A DNA stretch of 64,000 nucleotides from Martinezella miluonensis (GTDB taxonomy: Bacteria > Pseudomonadota > Alphaproteobacteria > Rhizobiales > Rhizobiaceae), in the NCBI RefSeq assembly GCF_900094545.1, contig NZ_FMAH01000008.1:108431-172430 (forward strand), written 5' to 3'. Under the pieces are notes generated by a model. The model had not been told where the DNA came from and made no database searches. It saw only the letters and a list, made by a program, of their open reading frames with translations. Shown piece by piece: positions 50,386 to 59,510 of this stretch (the first letter of the stretch is position 1; every line of letters begins with the position of its first letter). The translations under genes and the position numbers were made by a program.

Positions 50386-50913
50386 ATGACGACAATCGTG
50401 ACTATTCGCAAGAACGGCAAGGTCGTGATGGCTGGTGATGGCCAGGTGAGCCTTGGCCAGACCGTGATGAAGGGCAATGCGCGCAAAGTTCGCCGCATCG
50501 GCAAGGGCGATGTCATCGCCGGTTTCGCCGGCGCGACCGCCGATGCCTTCACCCTGCTCGAGCGTCTTGAAAAGAAGCTGGAACAATATCCCGGCCAGTT
50601 GATGCGCGCCGCCGTCGAGCTCGCGAAGGACTGGCGCACGGATAAATATCTGCGCAACCTCGAAGCCATGATGCTTGTTGCCGACAAGCAGATAACGCTC
50701 GCCATCACCGGCAACGGCGATGTGCTCGAGCCCGAACACGGCGCCATGGCGATCGGCTCAGGCGGCAATTTCGCGCTCGCCGCCGCACGCGCGCTGATGG
50801 ATAGCGACAAGTCCGCCGAGGACGTCGCCCGCCGCGCTCTCGATATCGCTGCCGACATCTGCGTTTACACGAACCACAATGTGATCGTCGAAACGCTCGA
50901 TGCCGAAGCCTAA
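50386..50913 (+). CDS. hslV: HslV protease subunit
   Basis: This 175-residue proteasome-like peptidase assembles with HslU. After removal of Met1 the N-terminal Thr would be the nucleophile ([19 protein letters not shown]). [10 protein letters not shown] and [15 protein letters not shown] are the rest of the signature. A loose promoter-like pair, TTGCAA and TACATA with 16 bp between them, lies near 50293-50320 in the divergent gap to hisB. In other bacteria hslVU belongs to the heat-shock regulon; that is not proved here. Confidence 0.97.
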   Translation: MTTIVTIRKNGKVVMAGDGQVSLGQTVMKGNARKVRRIGKGDVIAGFAGATADAFTLLERLEKKLEQYPGQLMRAAVELAKDWRTDKYLRNLEAMMLVADKQITLAITGNGDVLEPEHGAMAIGSGGNFALAAARALMDSDKSAEDVARRALDIAADICVYTNHNVIVETLDAEA

Positions 50914-50960
50914 GACGTTCCTCTCTTGATAGTTTCTAGCCCTGACAGGGAACACGCGAA

Positions 50961-52271
50961 ATGACCACTTTTTCCCCCCGCGAGATCGTCTCCGAGCTCG
51001 ATCGTTATATTGTCGGCCAGCATGAGGCCAAGCGCGCCGTGGCGATCGCCTTGCGCAACCGCTGGCGCCGCCAGCAGCTCGAGCCCGATCTGCGCGACGA
51101 AGTCATGCCCAAGAACATCCTGATGATCGGCCCGACCGGCGTCGGCAAGACGGAGATCTCTCGCCGTCTCGCCAAGCTTGCCGGCGCACCCTTCATCAAG
51201 GTCGAAGCCACGAAGTTCACCGAAGTCGGCTATGTCGGCCGTGACGTCGAGCAGATCGTCCGCGATCTCGTTGAGGTCGGCATCGGCCTGGTACGCGAAA
51301 AGAAGCGTAACGAGGTGCAGGCCAAGGCGCATATGAGCGCTGAAGAGCGCGTGCTCGATGCGCTGGTCGGTGCCACCGCATCGCCGGCGACACGCGACAG
51401 CTTCCGCAAGAAGCTGCGTGACGGTCAGCTGGATGACAAGGAAATCGACATCGAAGTTGCCGATACCGGTTCCGGCATGCCCGGCGGTTTCGAAATCCCC
51501 GGCATGCCCGGCGCCAATATCGGCGTGCTCAACCTGTCGGAAATGTTCGGCAAGGCCATGGGCGGCCGCACGAAGAAGGTGCGCACCACGGTCAAGGATT
51601 CCTACAAGGAACTCGTGCGCGACGAATCCGACAAGCTGATCGACAACGAGGCGATCCAGCGCGAAGCCGTGCAATCCGCCGAGAACGACGGCATCGTCTT
51701 CCTCGACGAGATCGACAAGATCGCGGCCCGCGATGGCGGCATGGGTGCCGGTGTCTCGCGCGAAGGCGTGCAGCGCGACCTGCTGCCGCTGGTCGAAGGC
51801 ACGACGGTTTCGACGAAATATGGCCCGGTCAAGACGGACCATATCCTCTTCATCGCCTCCGGCGCCTTCCACGTCTCGAAGCCTTCGGATCTGCTGCCGG
51901 AATTGCAGGGCCGCCTGCCGATCCGCGTCGAGCTGAAGCCACTGACCAAGGAAGACTTCCGCCGCATCCTGACCGAGCCGGAAGCCAGCCTCATCCGCCA
52001 GTACAAGGCGCTGATGGAAACGGAAGACCTGAAGCTTGATTTCACCGACGATGCGATCGACGCACTTGCCGATGTCGCCGTGCATCTGAACTCCACCGTC
52101 GAGAATATCGGTGCACGCCGTCTGCAGACGGTCATGGAGCGCGTGCTTGACGATATTTCCTACAATGCGTCGGATCGTGCCGGTGTGTCGGTGACCATCG
52201 ACGCCGCCTACGTCCGCGAGCATGTCGGAGACCTTGCAACAAACACCGATCTGTCCCGCTTCATCCTATAA
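50961..52271 (+). CDS. hslU: HslU ATPase subunit of the HslUV protease
   Basis: This 436-residue AAA+ unfoldase feeds substrates to HslV. Walker A is [12 protein letters not shown] (about residue 58), followed by the pore loop GYVGRDVEQ, Walker [12 protein letters not shown], an I-domain between, and the sensor-2 region NIGARRLQT. The C-terminal SRFIL tail inserts into HslV. It is 47 bp from hslV. The terminator is at 52314-52348. Confidence 0.98.
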   Translation: MTTFSPREIVSELDRYIVGQHEAKRAVAIALRNRWRRQQLEPDLRDEVMPKNILMIGPTGVGKTEISRRLAKLAGAPFIKVEATKFTEVGYVGRDVEQIVRDLVEVGIGLVREKKRNEVQAKAHMSAEERVLDALVGATASPATRDSFRKKLRDGQLDDKEIDIEVADTGSGMPGGFEIPGMPGANIGVLNLSEMFGKAMGGRTKKVRTTVKDSYKELVRDESDKLIDNEAIQREAVQSAENDGIVFLDEIDKIAARDGGMGAGVSREGVQRDLLPLVEGTTVSTKYGPVKTDHILFIASGAFHVSKPSDLLPELQGRLPIRVELKPLTKEDFRRILTEPEASLIRQYKALMETEDLKLDFTDDAIDALADVAVHLNSTVENIGARRLQTVMERVLDDISYNASDRAGVSVTIDAAYVREHVGDLATNTDLSRFIL

Positions 52272-52313
52272 GCGGGCCGGCAAAGGCGATTTAAAGCAGT
52301 AAACACTCGACAG

Positions 52314-52348
52314 CGGGCCGTTAACTTTTTAGTTAGGGGCCCGTTTCT
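52314..52348 (+). terminator. Terminator of hslVU
   Basis: Arms CGGGCCGTTAACT (52314-52326) and AGTTAGGGGCCCG (52331-52343) pair with two mismatches, and TTTCTTT follows. Confidence 0.8.
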
Positions 52349-52434
52349 TTGTGTCGGATGGCTTTATTCGGCCAAGATTGTCCGTCAGGGAGCCGCACGG
52401 AAACATCGGTTGAAACTTCGACAGGACAGCCATC

Positions 52435-53388
52435 TTGCGACGTATACTGATCACCCTTCTTCTGGCAGTCGCCAGCCTCTCCTGGATCCCCGCCTATGCG
52501 GATGCGGCGAGCGTGGTGCCTCCGGGCAACCGCAATGCCGAGCAGCCGCCCGTTCCCGGCGCCTCCGTGCGGCGCACGCGCGGCACCAACTCCACCTTCG
52601 AACGCAAGTATCAGAAGGTTCGTGAGCTGCTGGCGACCGACACTAGGCTGATGTCGAAGATCAAATCGACGGCGCGTGCCTATGGCATCGAACCCATCCA
52701 CATCATCGGTGCGATCGTCGGCGAGCATACCTATAATGTTGACGCCTATGACGGCCTGCAGTCCTACTACGTTAAAGCTGCATCCTATGCCGGCCAGAGC
52801 TTCCGCTTCGCCTATAACGGCGAAAACGTCGACGATTTCATCGCCCGGCCGCAATTCGACGCCTGCAAGAGCAAGAAGGACTCCTACAGCCTCTGGATCT
52901 GCCGCGAGGATGTCTGGGAAGATGATTTCCGCGGCAAGACCGTCGGCGGCAAATCCTATCCCGACAATCGTTTCAGCGCTGTTTTCTTCCAGCCCTTCTA
53001 TGCCGGGCAGACCTTTGGTCTCGGTCAGGTCAATCCGCTGACGGCGCTTGAACTTTCCGATCTGGTCAGCCGCACCTCGGGCGTCGCGAAGCTGGACGAG
53101 AAGGATGCAGGCGGTGTCTACAAGGCGATCATGGATCCGGATCTGTCGCTCGCCTTCGTCGCGGCCTCGATCCGCAAATCGATCGATGACTATCGTTCGA
53201 TCGCCGGTATGGATATTTCCGGCAATCCCGGCATCACCGCGACGCTCTACAATCTCGGCAACACCCGCAAGCGCGCTGCCGCCCTTGCCGCCAAGAACAG
53301 GGGCTCTTCGCAGCCCGTCTGGCCGGAAGAGAACTACTACGGCTGGCTCATCAATGATAAGCTGAGCGACCTGAAGTCGCTGCTTTAA
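52435..53388 (+). CDS. DUF1402 secreted protein, possible lysozyme-like fold
   Basis: This 317-residue protein has a clear signal peptide (about residues 1-25, RRILITLLLAVASLSWIPAYADA) and starts at TTG 52435. The arrangement of Glu97 in IVGEHTYN, FGLGQVNP at 194-201 and TLYNLGN at 270-276 recalls the E..., GLMQ and AYNAG motifs of lytic transglycosylases. I suggest a periplasmic muramidase-like fold but do not claim activity. Two cysteines (144, 156) could form a disulfide. The hslU terminator stands between it and hslVU. Confidence 0.78.
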   Translation: MRRILITLLLAVASLSWIPAYADAASVVPPGNRNAEQPPVPGASVRRTRGTNSTFERKYQKVRELLATDTRLMSKIKSTARAYGIEPIHIIGAIVGEHTYNVDAYDGLQSYYVKAASYAGQSFRFAYNGENVDDFIARPQFDACKSKKDSYSLWICREDVWEDDFRGKTVGGKSYPDNRFSAVFFQPFYAGQTFGLGQVNPLTALELSDLVSRTSGVAKLDEKDAGGVYKAIMDPDLSLAFVAASIRKSIDDYRSIAGMDISGNPGITATLYNLGNTRKRAAALAAKNRGSSQPVWPEENYYGWLINDKLSDLKSLL

Positions 53389-53491
53389 AGCAGCCGCGCA
53401 AAAGTGTGCAGCGGTTTGCGATAACGGCACGCGTGAAGTCAAAGACCTGAAACGCTAAAAAGCGAATTTGACAAATCGCGATGCGCTTTAG
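53388..53491 (+). repeat. Dispersed hairpin repeat, diverged copy G (3' of DUF1402)
   Basis: This begins at the DUF1402 stop. The inner stem CGCAAA/TTTGCG surrounds agtgtgcagcgg. A second half with CGCTAAAAAGCG and a GCGCTTTAG end is shifted from the others. It is the least certain of the seven copies. Confidence 0.55.
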
Positions 53492-53612
53492 GCGGCACGC
53501 GCGGCGTTTTACCGCCTGGATTTCGCGAGTGGCGCTCACCATATCGGATGGGCGCACCGCTCCGGCTGCGTCAGATCGCGCAACCGCCCGGTCTTCGAGG
53601 AGAATTGATCCC

Positions 53613-55007
53613 ATGGATATGATTCCGGAAGCCTTCTCCCCGCCGGCGCCGATCCCGCGCACCGTCCCGCCGTCGCGATGGACGATTATCAAAACCATCC
53701 TGCGCAATCCGCTCGAACTCTGGGGCGAACCTTCCTATACGTTGCCCTGGATCAAGACGAAGTTCTTCAACGAGCGGACGCTGATCGTCAATGATCCCGG
53801 CCTGATCAAGCATATTCTGGTCGACAACGCTGCCAACTATCGCATGGCCGATATCCGCCAGCTCGTGCTCCGGCCGATTCTGCGCGATGGTCTGCTGACG
53901 GCGGAAGGACCTGTCTGGAAGCGCTCGCGCAAGGCGGTTGCCCCGGTTTTCACGCCGCGCCATGCCCAGGGTTTCGCCGGCCAGATGCTAGGCCAGAGCC
54001 TGGAATACCTGCACAAATATGAGGAGATCGGCAGCGAAGGCGCAGTGTTCGATATCGCTGCTGACATGACCGAGCTGACCTTCGCCATCCTGACGGAGAC
54101 CTTGTTTTCCGGCGAGATCGTCACTGAAAGAGAGCATTTTTCCGACGACGTTAACGAGCTGCTGCATCGCATGGGCCGGGTCGATCCCATGGATCTTCTG
54201 CGCGCTCCCGCCTGGGTGCCGCGTCTCACCCGCATCGGCGGCCGGCGTATGCTCGATAAGTTCCGCGGCATCGTCCGCAAGGCTATGGACCAGCGCCTGG
54301 AGAAGATGAGCAGGGACCGCGCGAGCGCGCCGGATGATTTCCTGACGCTGCTTCTGGAAAAGACCGGTCCCGACGGGCTGACGATGGAGGAGATCGAGGA
54401 CAATATCCTCACCTTCATCGGCGCGGGCCATGAAACGACGGCTCGCGCGTTGGCCTGGACACTCTATTGCGTCGCCAACAGCCCGCATATTCGCGATGCC
54501 ATGGAAGAGGAAATCGATCGGGTGCTTGCCACCGATGCCGAACCCGTCGCCTGGCTCGACCTGATGCCGCACGTCCGCGCTGCCTTCGAGGAGGCGATGC
54601 GTCTCTATCCGCCGGCGCCGTCGATCAATCGAGCCGCGATTGCCGACGACGAATGGACGAGCGCCAAGGGCGAGCGCGTGGCGATCCCGAAGGGAATCAC
54701 CGTGCTGATCATGCCTTGGACGCTGCATCGTCATGAGCTCTACTGGGAAAAGCCGCGTGCCTTCATGCCGGAGCGCTTCCTTCCGGAAAACCGGGCCAAG
54801 ATCAATCGCTTCCAGTATCTGCCTTTTGGCGCGGGTCCGCGTGTCTGCATCGGTGCCACGTTCGCACTTCAGGAGGCCGTCATCGCTCTTGCCGTGATGA
54901 TGCGCCGTTTCCGTTTCGATGCGACGGATGAGACCGATCCTTGGCCGGTGCAGAAGCTGACGACCCAGCCGCGCGGCGGACTGCCGATGCGGGTGACGCG
55001 GCGATAG
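53613..55007 (+). CDS. Cytochrome P450
   Basis: A 464-residue class of P450 related to the CYP4/CYP102-like group. The I-helix oxygen-binding AGHETTARAL is near residue 275, the K-helix EAMRLYPPAP carries the ExxR pair, and the heme-thiolate Cys412 lies in FGAGPRVCIGATFA. No signal peptide or N-terminal membrane anchor is visible. The start at 53613 (MDMIPEAFSP) has AGGAG upstream; a start at 53481 would add a non-conserved leader. No ferredoxin or reductase gene is adjacent, so its electron donor must be encoded elsewhere. Its substrate is unknown. Confidence 0.93.
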   Translation: MDMIPEAFSPPAPIPRTVPPSRWTIIKTILRNPLELWGEPSYTLPWIKTKFFNERTLIVNDPGLIKHILVDNAANYRMADIRQLVLRPILRDGLLTAEGPVWKRSRKAVAPVFTPRHAQGFAGQMLGQSLEYLHKYEEIGSEGAVFDIAADMTELTFAILTETLFSGEIVTEREHFSDDVNELLHRMGRVDPMDLLRAPAWVPRLTRIGGRRMLDKFRGIVRKAMDQRLEKMSRDRASAPDDFLTLLLEKTGPDGLTMEEIEDNILTFIGAGHETTARALAWTLYCVANSPHIRDAMEEEIDRVLATDAEPVAWLDLMPHVRAAFEEAMRLYPPAPSINRAAIADDEWTSAKGERVAIPKGITVLIMPWTLHRHELYWEKPRAFMPERFLPENRAKINRFQYLPFGAGPRVCIGATFALQEAVIALAVMMRRFRFDATDETDPWPVQKLTTQPRGGLPMRVTRR

Positions 55008-55160
55008 GGTGTTTTTGCCGCCTCCGGATCAACGTAAGTCAATTGTTTCCCGTATTGCATAAATCTTTCGAACTATTACCAAATTGACTGAGGGCGAAAC
55101 CGTCAGCAAAGTGGCACCATAGGAAAATTGAGCCATAAATGGCCTTGAGGAGTATTTGGC

Positions 55161-57329
55161 ATGAGCCGCATTGAGAAGAACGGGCTGCAGATCGAACCGG
55201 TACTTTACGATTTCCTCGTCAAGGAAGCCCTTCCGGGCTCGGGCATCGACCCCGATGCCTTCTTCGCCGGCTTTTCTAAAATTGTCCACGATCTCGCACC
55301 GAAGAACCGCGAATTGCTCGCCAAGCGTGATCGCATGCAGGTGGCGATCGATGACTGGTATCGGAAAAACGGCGCGCCGGTCGATCTTGCCGCTTATGAA
55401 ACCTTCCTCCGCGAAATCGGCTACATCGTGCCGGAAGGCCCGGCCTTCACGATTTCGACCGCCAATGTGGACCCGGAAATATCTGAGATCGCCGGCCCGC
55501 AGCTCGTCGTTCCCGTCATGAATGCCCGCTACGCGCTGAATGCCGCCAACGCCCGCTGGGGGTCGCTCTATGATGCGCTTTACGGCACGGATGCCATTCC
55601 CGAGACCGACGGCGCCGAGAAGGGCAGGGGCTATAATCCCAAGCGTGGCGAGAAGGTTATTGTCTGGGTTCGCGATTTCCTCGATTCGACGGTGCCGCTT
55701 GATGGCGCAAGCTGGAAGGATGTCACCGGCCTTGTCGTGAAGGATGGTGCCCTGGCGATCGCGACTAAGGGCGGCGCGTCGAAACTGGCCGATGGCGGCC
55801 ATTTCGCCGGCTACCTGGGCGCTCCAGCCACCCCGACGCATATCCTGCTGAAGCAGAACGGCATCCATATCGAAGTTGTCATCGACACGAGCACGACTAT
55901 CGGCAAGGCGGATCCGGCCGGCATTTCCGACGTTCGCCTGGAATCGGCCATCACGACGATCATGGATTGCGAGGATTCGATCGCAGCCGTCGACGCCGAG
56001 GATAAGGCTGAAGTGTATCGCAACTGGCTCGGCCTGATGAAGGGCGACCTGACGGAGGAAGTCGCAAAGGGTGGCAAGACCTTCACACGCCGTCTCAATC
56101 CCGACGTCACCTATACCGCGCCGGATGGCAGCACCTTCGATCTGCATTGCCGCTCGCTGATGCTGGTGCGCAATGTCGGCCACCTGATGACCAACCCGGC
56201 CATTCTCGACCGCGACGGCAACGAGGTGCCGGAAGGCGTTATGGATGCCGTCATCACCGGTCTGATCGCGCTCTACGATGTCGGCCCGAACGGCCGCCGC
56301 AAGAATTCCCGCACCGGCTCGATGTATGTCGTCAAGCCGAAGATGCACGGGCCGGAAGAAGTCGCCTTCGCTGTCGACATCTTCTCGCGCGTCGAAGATC
56401 TGCTCGGCATGCCCAGAAACACGATGAAGATGGGCATCATGGACGAGGAGCGCCGCACCACGGTCAACCTCAAGGAAGCCATCCGCGCCGCCCGCGAGCG
56501 CGTCGTCTTCATCAATACCGGCTTCCTCGATCGTACCGGCGACGAGATCCATACTTCGATGGAAGCCGGCCCGATGATCCGCAAGGGCGACATGAAGCAG
56601 GCGGCCTGGATCAGTGCCTATGAGAATTGGAATGTCGATATCGGCCTCGAATGCGGCCTGTCCGGCCACGCCCAGATCGGCAAGGGCATGTGGGCCATGC
56701 CCGACCTGATGGCGGCCATGCTGGAGCAGAAGATCGCTCATCCCAAGGCCGGCGCCAACACCGCCTGGGTGCCGTCTCCGACGGCTGCGACGCTGCACGC
56801 CACCCACTATCACCGCGTCAATGTCGCCGACGTCCAGAAGAGCCTGAAGAGCCGCGCCCGCGCCAAGCTTTCCGATATCCTCTCGGTGCCGGTTGCCTCG
56901 CGGCCGAACTGGACGCCGGAGGAAATCCAGCGCGAGATCGACAACAACTGCCAGGGCATCCTCGGCTATGTCGTCCGCTGGGTGGATCAGGGCGTTGGTT
57001 GCTCCAAGGTACCCGACATCAACAATGTCGGCCTGATGGAAGACCGCGCCACCCTGCGCATCTCGGCGCAGCATATGGCCAACTGGCTGCACCATAAGGT
57101 CATCAGCGAAGCGCAGATCGTCGAGACGATGAAGCGCATGGCCGCCGTGGTCGATCAGCAGAATGCCGATGATCCCAACTACGTCGCCATGTCAGGCAAT
57201 TTCGACGATTCTGTCGCCTTCCAGGCAGCGCTCGATCTCGTGCTCAAGGGGCGGGAGCAGCCGAACGGCTATACGGAGCCGGTTCTGCATCGACGCCGTA
57301 TCGAACTGAAGGCAAAGCAGGCGGGTTGA
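55161..57329 (+). CDS. glcB: Malate synthase G
   Basis: This 722-residue enzyme condenses glyoxylate and acetyl-CoA to malate. The length and order fit isoform G. Mg2+ and catalytic regions include [37 protein letters not shown] sequence near residue 455, and [19 protein letters not shown] near 620. It has its own promoter space of 153 bp after the P450 gene, where nothing specific was recognised. Together with pckA it supports growth on C2 compounds or fatty acids. Confidence 0.97.
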   Translation: MSRIEKNGLQIEPVLYDFLVKEALPGSGIDPDAFFAGFSKIVHDLAPKNRELLAKRDRMQVAIDDWYRKNGAPVDLAAYETFLREIGYIVPEGPAFTISTANVDPEISEIAGPQLVVPVMNARYALNAANARWGSLYDALYGTDAIPETDGAEKGRGYNPKRGEKVIVWVRDFLDSTVPLDGASWKDVTGLVVKDGALAIATKGGASKLADGGHFAGYLGAPATPTHILLKQNGIHIEVVIDTSTTIGKADPAGISDVRLESAITTIMDCEDSIAAVDAEDKAEVYRNWLGLMKGDLTEEVAKGGKTFTRRLNPDVTYTAPDGSTFDLHCRSLMLVRNVGHLMTNPAILDRDGNEVPEGVMDAVITGLIALYDVGPNGRRKNSRTGSMYVVKPKMHGPEEVAFAVDIFSRVEDLLGMPRNTMKMGIMDEERRTTVNLKEAIRAARERVVFINTGFLDRTGDEIHTSMEAGPMIRKGDMKQAAWISAYENWNVDIGLECGLSGHAQIGKGMWAMPDLMAAMLEQKIAHPKAGANTAWVPSPTAATLHATHYHRVNVADVQKSLKSRARAKLSDILSVPVASRPNWTPEEIQREIDNNCQGILGYVVRWVDQGVGCSKVPDINNVGLMEDRATLRISAQHMANWLHHKVISEAQIVETMKRMAAVVDQQNADDPNYVAMSGNFDDSVAFQAALDLVLKGREQPNGYTEPVLHRRRIELKAKQAG

Positions 57330-57448
57330 TCCTTTCTCTCCGTCAGAGGCCGCCTCGATCCTTAGAGGCCTTGTCGTTGCGCTGACGCTTCGACGGCAAG
57401 GATGAGGGCGGGTGGAGCGGTATAGGGTCGCCCCCGAGTTCTCCAAAC

Positions 57449-57485
57449 AAAAAGGCCGCCGGATAGCGATCCGGCGGCCTTTTTC
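57449..57485. terminator. Bidirectional terminator, glcB / L,D-transpeptidase
   Basis: The 15-bp stem AAAAGGCCGCCGGAT pairs with ATCCGGCGGCCTTTT around a 4-nt loop (57465-57468), with A and T tracts on both sides. Confidence 0.95.
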
Positions 57486-57503
57486 AATCCCGATGCCAGC
57501 GAA

Positions 57504-58178
57504 TTACTGGATAACGATGACCTTCGTGCTGTGACCCGGCAGGACGCGGCTGTAGAGATCGATCACGTCCTGATTGATCAGGCGAATGCAGCCGGAGGAA
57601 GCGGCCGTGCCGATCGAAGCCCATTCCGGCGTACCGTGCAGGCGGAACAGCGTGTCCTGGCCCTTTTCGTTGTAGAGGTACATGGCACGCGCACCGAGCG
57701 GGTTGGAAAGGCCCGGGTTCATGCCGCCATCGACATACTTGGCGATTTCCGGACGGCGGACGGCCATTTCCTTCGGCGGATGCCAGCTCGGCCATTCCTG
57801 CTTCCAGGCGACGTAAGCGGTGCCGGACCAGGAGAAGCCCTGCTTGCCGACGCCGATGCCGTAACGCATCGCTTCGCCGTTGCCGAGGATGTAATAAAGG
57901 TGGCGCTCGCGCGTGTTGACGATGATCGTGCCTTCAGCTTCGTCGGACTTGTATTCGACGATCTGGCGGCGGAACTGCGGCTTCACCTTCTGGATTGGGA
58001 TCGCCGGCAGCTGGAAGCCGTTATCGCTGGTGATGCCATAGTCGCCATCGAAGGTCTTTATGGTCTCTGCGGCGGTTTTTGCGGTAGCGGTCGGCGCGGC
58101 TGCGGCAGTGGTGGCATAGCCAGCCGATGCGAGCATTGCGACAAGGCCGAGTGCGGTCATAGCATTACGGATGCGCAT
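57504..58178 (-). CDS. L,D-transpeptidase (YkuD domain), secreted
   Basis: This 224-residue periplasmic enzyme would form L,D-crosslinks in peptidoglycan or attach proteins to it. The signal peptide covers residues 1 to about 28 (MRIRNAMTALGLVAMLASAG). The YkuD domain starts near residue 84 (TIIVNTRERHLYYIL) and carries the catalytic His181 (RLHGTPEW) and Cys197 (SSGCIRL). The start at 58178 is chosen over one 48 bp upstream that lacks signal-peptide character. It is one of many paralogues expected in rhizobia; its specific role is unknown. Confidence 0.93.
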   Translation of the reverse strand: MRIRNAMTALGLVAMLASAGYATTAAAAPTATAKTAAETIKTFDGDYGITSDNGFQLPAIPIQKVKPQFRRQIVEYKSDEAEGTIIVNTRERHLYYILGNGEAMRYGIGVGKQGFSWSGTAYVAWKQEWPSWHPPKEMAVRRPEIAKYVDGGMNPGLSNPLGARAMYLYNEKGQDTLFRLHGTPEWASIGTAASSGCIRLINQDVIDLYSRVLPGHSTKVIVIQ

Positions 58179-58357
58179 GGAAGTCTCTTGAAATTTTGTG
58201 GCGGGGATCGGATGGTTATCTACCATCTTTGTCTACGGTTTATTTTCCATTAAACTAAACTTTGCAAGCTGCTCTGACGCTACAAAATAGCGCCGCCGCG
58301 CAAATTAGAGGGACATGGTTTTTTTGCAACAATGCTTGCCTGTCCTTGAGGCAATTC

Positions 58358-58846
58358 ATGACGATTTTGAACGTTTATAATAACAATCCGTTAATAGATG
58401 GCCGGCAGTCGGAACGGGCCATGCTTGTACGCAAGGGCGTACAACTATTACTACACGACATGCGTCACGCTGTGCTGCCGGAGTTGCCGTTGGCGAGCGG
58501 CCGCCGCGCCGACCTCATCAGTCTTTCGGAAAAGGGCGAGATCTGGATCATCGAGATCAAAACCTCGATCGAGGATTTCCGGGTCGACCGCAAATGGCCC
58601 GAATATCGGCAGCATTGCGATAGGATGTTCTTCGCCACCCACAAGGACGTGCCGTTGGATATCTTTCCGGAGGATTGCGGGCTGTTTCTATCCGATGGGT
58701 ATGGCGCTCATATCATCCGCGAGGCGCCGGAGCATCGCCTGTCGCCGGCGACGCGCAAGTCGGTGACGCTGAATTTCTCGCGTGCCGCCGCCCAGCGCCT
58801 GATGCTGGCCGAATGGGCGACGGGCAAATCCTTCGCGTCCGAATAG
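58358..58846 (+). CDS. mmcB: MmcB family DNA repair protein (PD-(D/E)XK nuclease fold)
   Basis: A 162-residue alphaproteobacterial protein with the nuclease-fold signature Asp52 (GRRADLISL) and Glu66-x-Lys68 (IIEIKTS). It continues with WPEYRQHCDRMFFA and IREAPEHRLSPATRK. MmcB of Caulobacter is named for mitomycin C response. GAGG lies 7 bp before ATG 58358; an ATG at 58262 would add a non-conserved leader. No GTTC-N7-GTTC LexA box was found in the 179 bp upstream. It ends 1 bp from the actR stop on the other strand, without a terminator. Confidence 0.9.
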   Translation: MTILNVYNNNPLIDGRQSERAMLVRKGVQLLLHDMRHAVLPELPLASGRRADLISLSEKGEIWIIEIKTSIEDFRVDRKWPEYRQHCDRMFFATHKDVPLDIFPEDCGLFLSDGYGAHIIREAPEHRLSPATRKSVTLNFSRAAAQRLMLAEWATGKSFASE

Positions 58847-58847
58847 C

Positions 58848-59435
58848 CTATTTCGGCGCGCGCTTGGCAAGGATGCGCTGCAGCGTGCGGCGATGCATGT
58901 TCAGCCGCCGGGCCGTCTCGGAAACGTTGCGCTCGCACATTTCATAGACGCGCTGGATGTGCTCCCAGCGAACCCGGTCGGCCGACATTGGGTTTTCCGG
59001 CACTTCCGCCTTCTCACCGGGGCGCTGCGTCAGCGCGGCAAAGACGTCGTCCGCATCGGCGGGTTTGGCGAGATAGTCAAGCGCGCCGAGCTTGACGGCG
59101 GTCACTGCCGTCGCGATGTTCCCATAACCCGTCAGCACGACGATATGCGTATCGTCACGCCGCTGGCGAATGGCCTCGATGACATCGAGGCCGTTGCCAT
59201 CGCCGAGGCGCAGGTCGACGACCGCGTATTTCGGCGGGTTGGCCTTGGTCTTGGCGACACCTTCCGCCACCGATTCCGCTGTTTCGACCACGAAGCCCCG
59301 CGTTTCCATCGCGCGCGCCAGCCGGCGGAGGAAAGGGCCGTCATCATCGACGATCAGCAATGTCGCATCCGCGCCGATATGGGCCGCGGAATCCTTGTCC
59401 CCGGCATGCGGGGCAGCGATCTCTTTATCCGTCAT
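58848..59435 (-). CDS. actR: ActR/RegA/PrrA response regulator
   Basis: This 195-residue regulator has a receiver domain with DDD at 30-32 and phospho-acceptor Asp74 (AVVDLRLGDGNGLD). It ends with a Fis-type helix-turn-helix, NVSETARRLNMHRRTLQRIL. In rhizobia ActS-ActR governs acid tolerance, redox-responsive and CO2/nitrogen-metabolism genes. It lies 75 bp after actS. The start at 59435 is preferred over 59459 because it matches the family (MTDKEIA). Confidence 0.96.
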   Translation of the reverse strand: MTDKEIAAPHAGDKDSAAHIGADATLLIVDDDGPFLRRLARAMETRGFVVETAESVAEGVAKTKANPPKYAVVDLRLGDGNGLDVIEAIRQRRDDTHIVVLTGYGNIATAVTAVKLGALDYLAKPADADDVFAALTQRPGEKAEVPENPMSADRVRWEHIQRVYEMCERNVSETARRLNMHRRTLQRILAKRAPK

Positions 59436-59510
59436 TCTATCTTCTATCCCGGCGACCATCCGCCTGCATATCCTACCGATTTTGACGAGGGTTGTTTTAA
59501 GCCGTCAAAA

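Noticed and set aside
55029..57095. Open frame of 688 codons opposite malate synthase G
   Set aside because: It has no family features, a composition typical of reversed GC-rich coding DNA, and lies wholly inside glcB.
58179..58357. LexA box upstream of mmcB
   Set aside because: No GTTC-N7-GTTC or GAAC-N7-GAAC arrangement is present in the gap.
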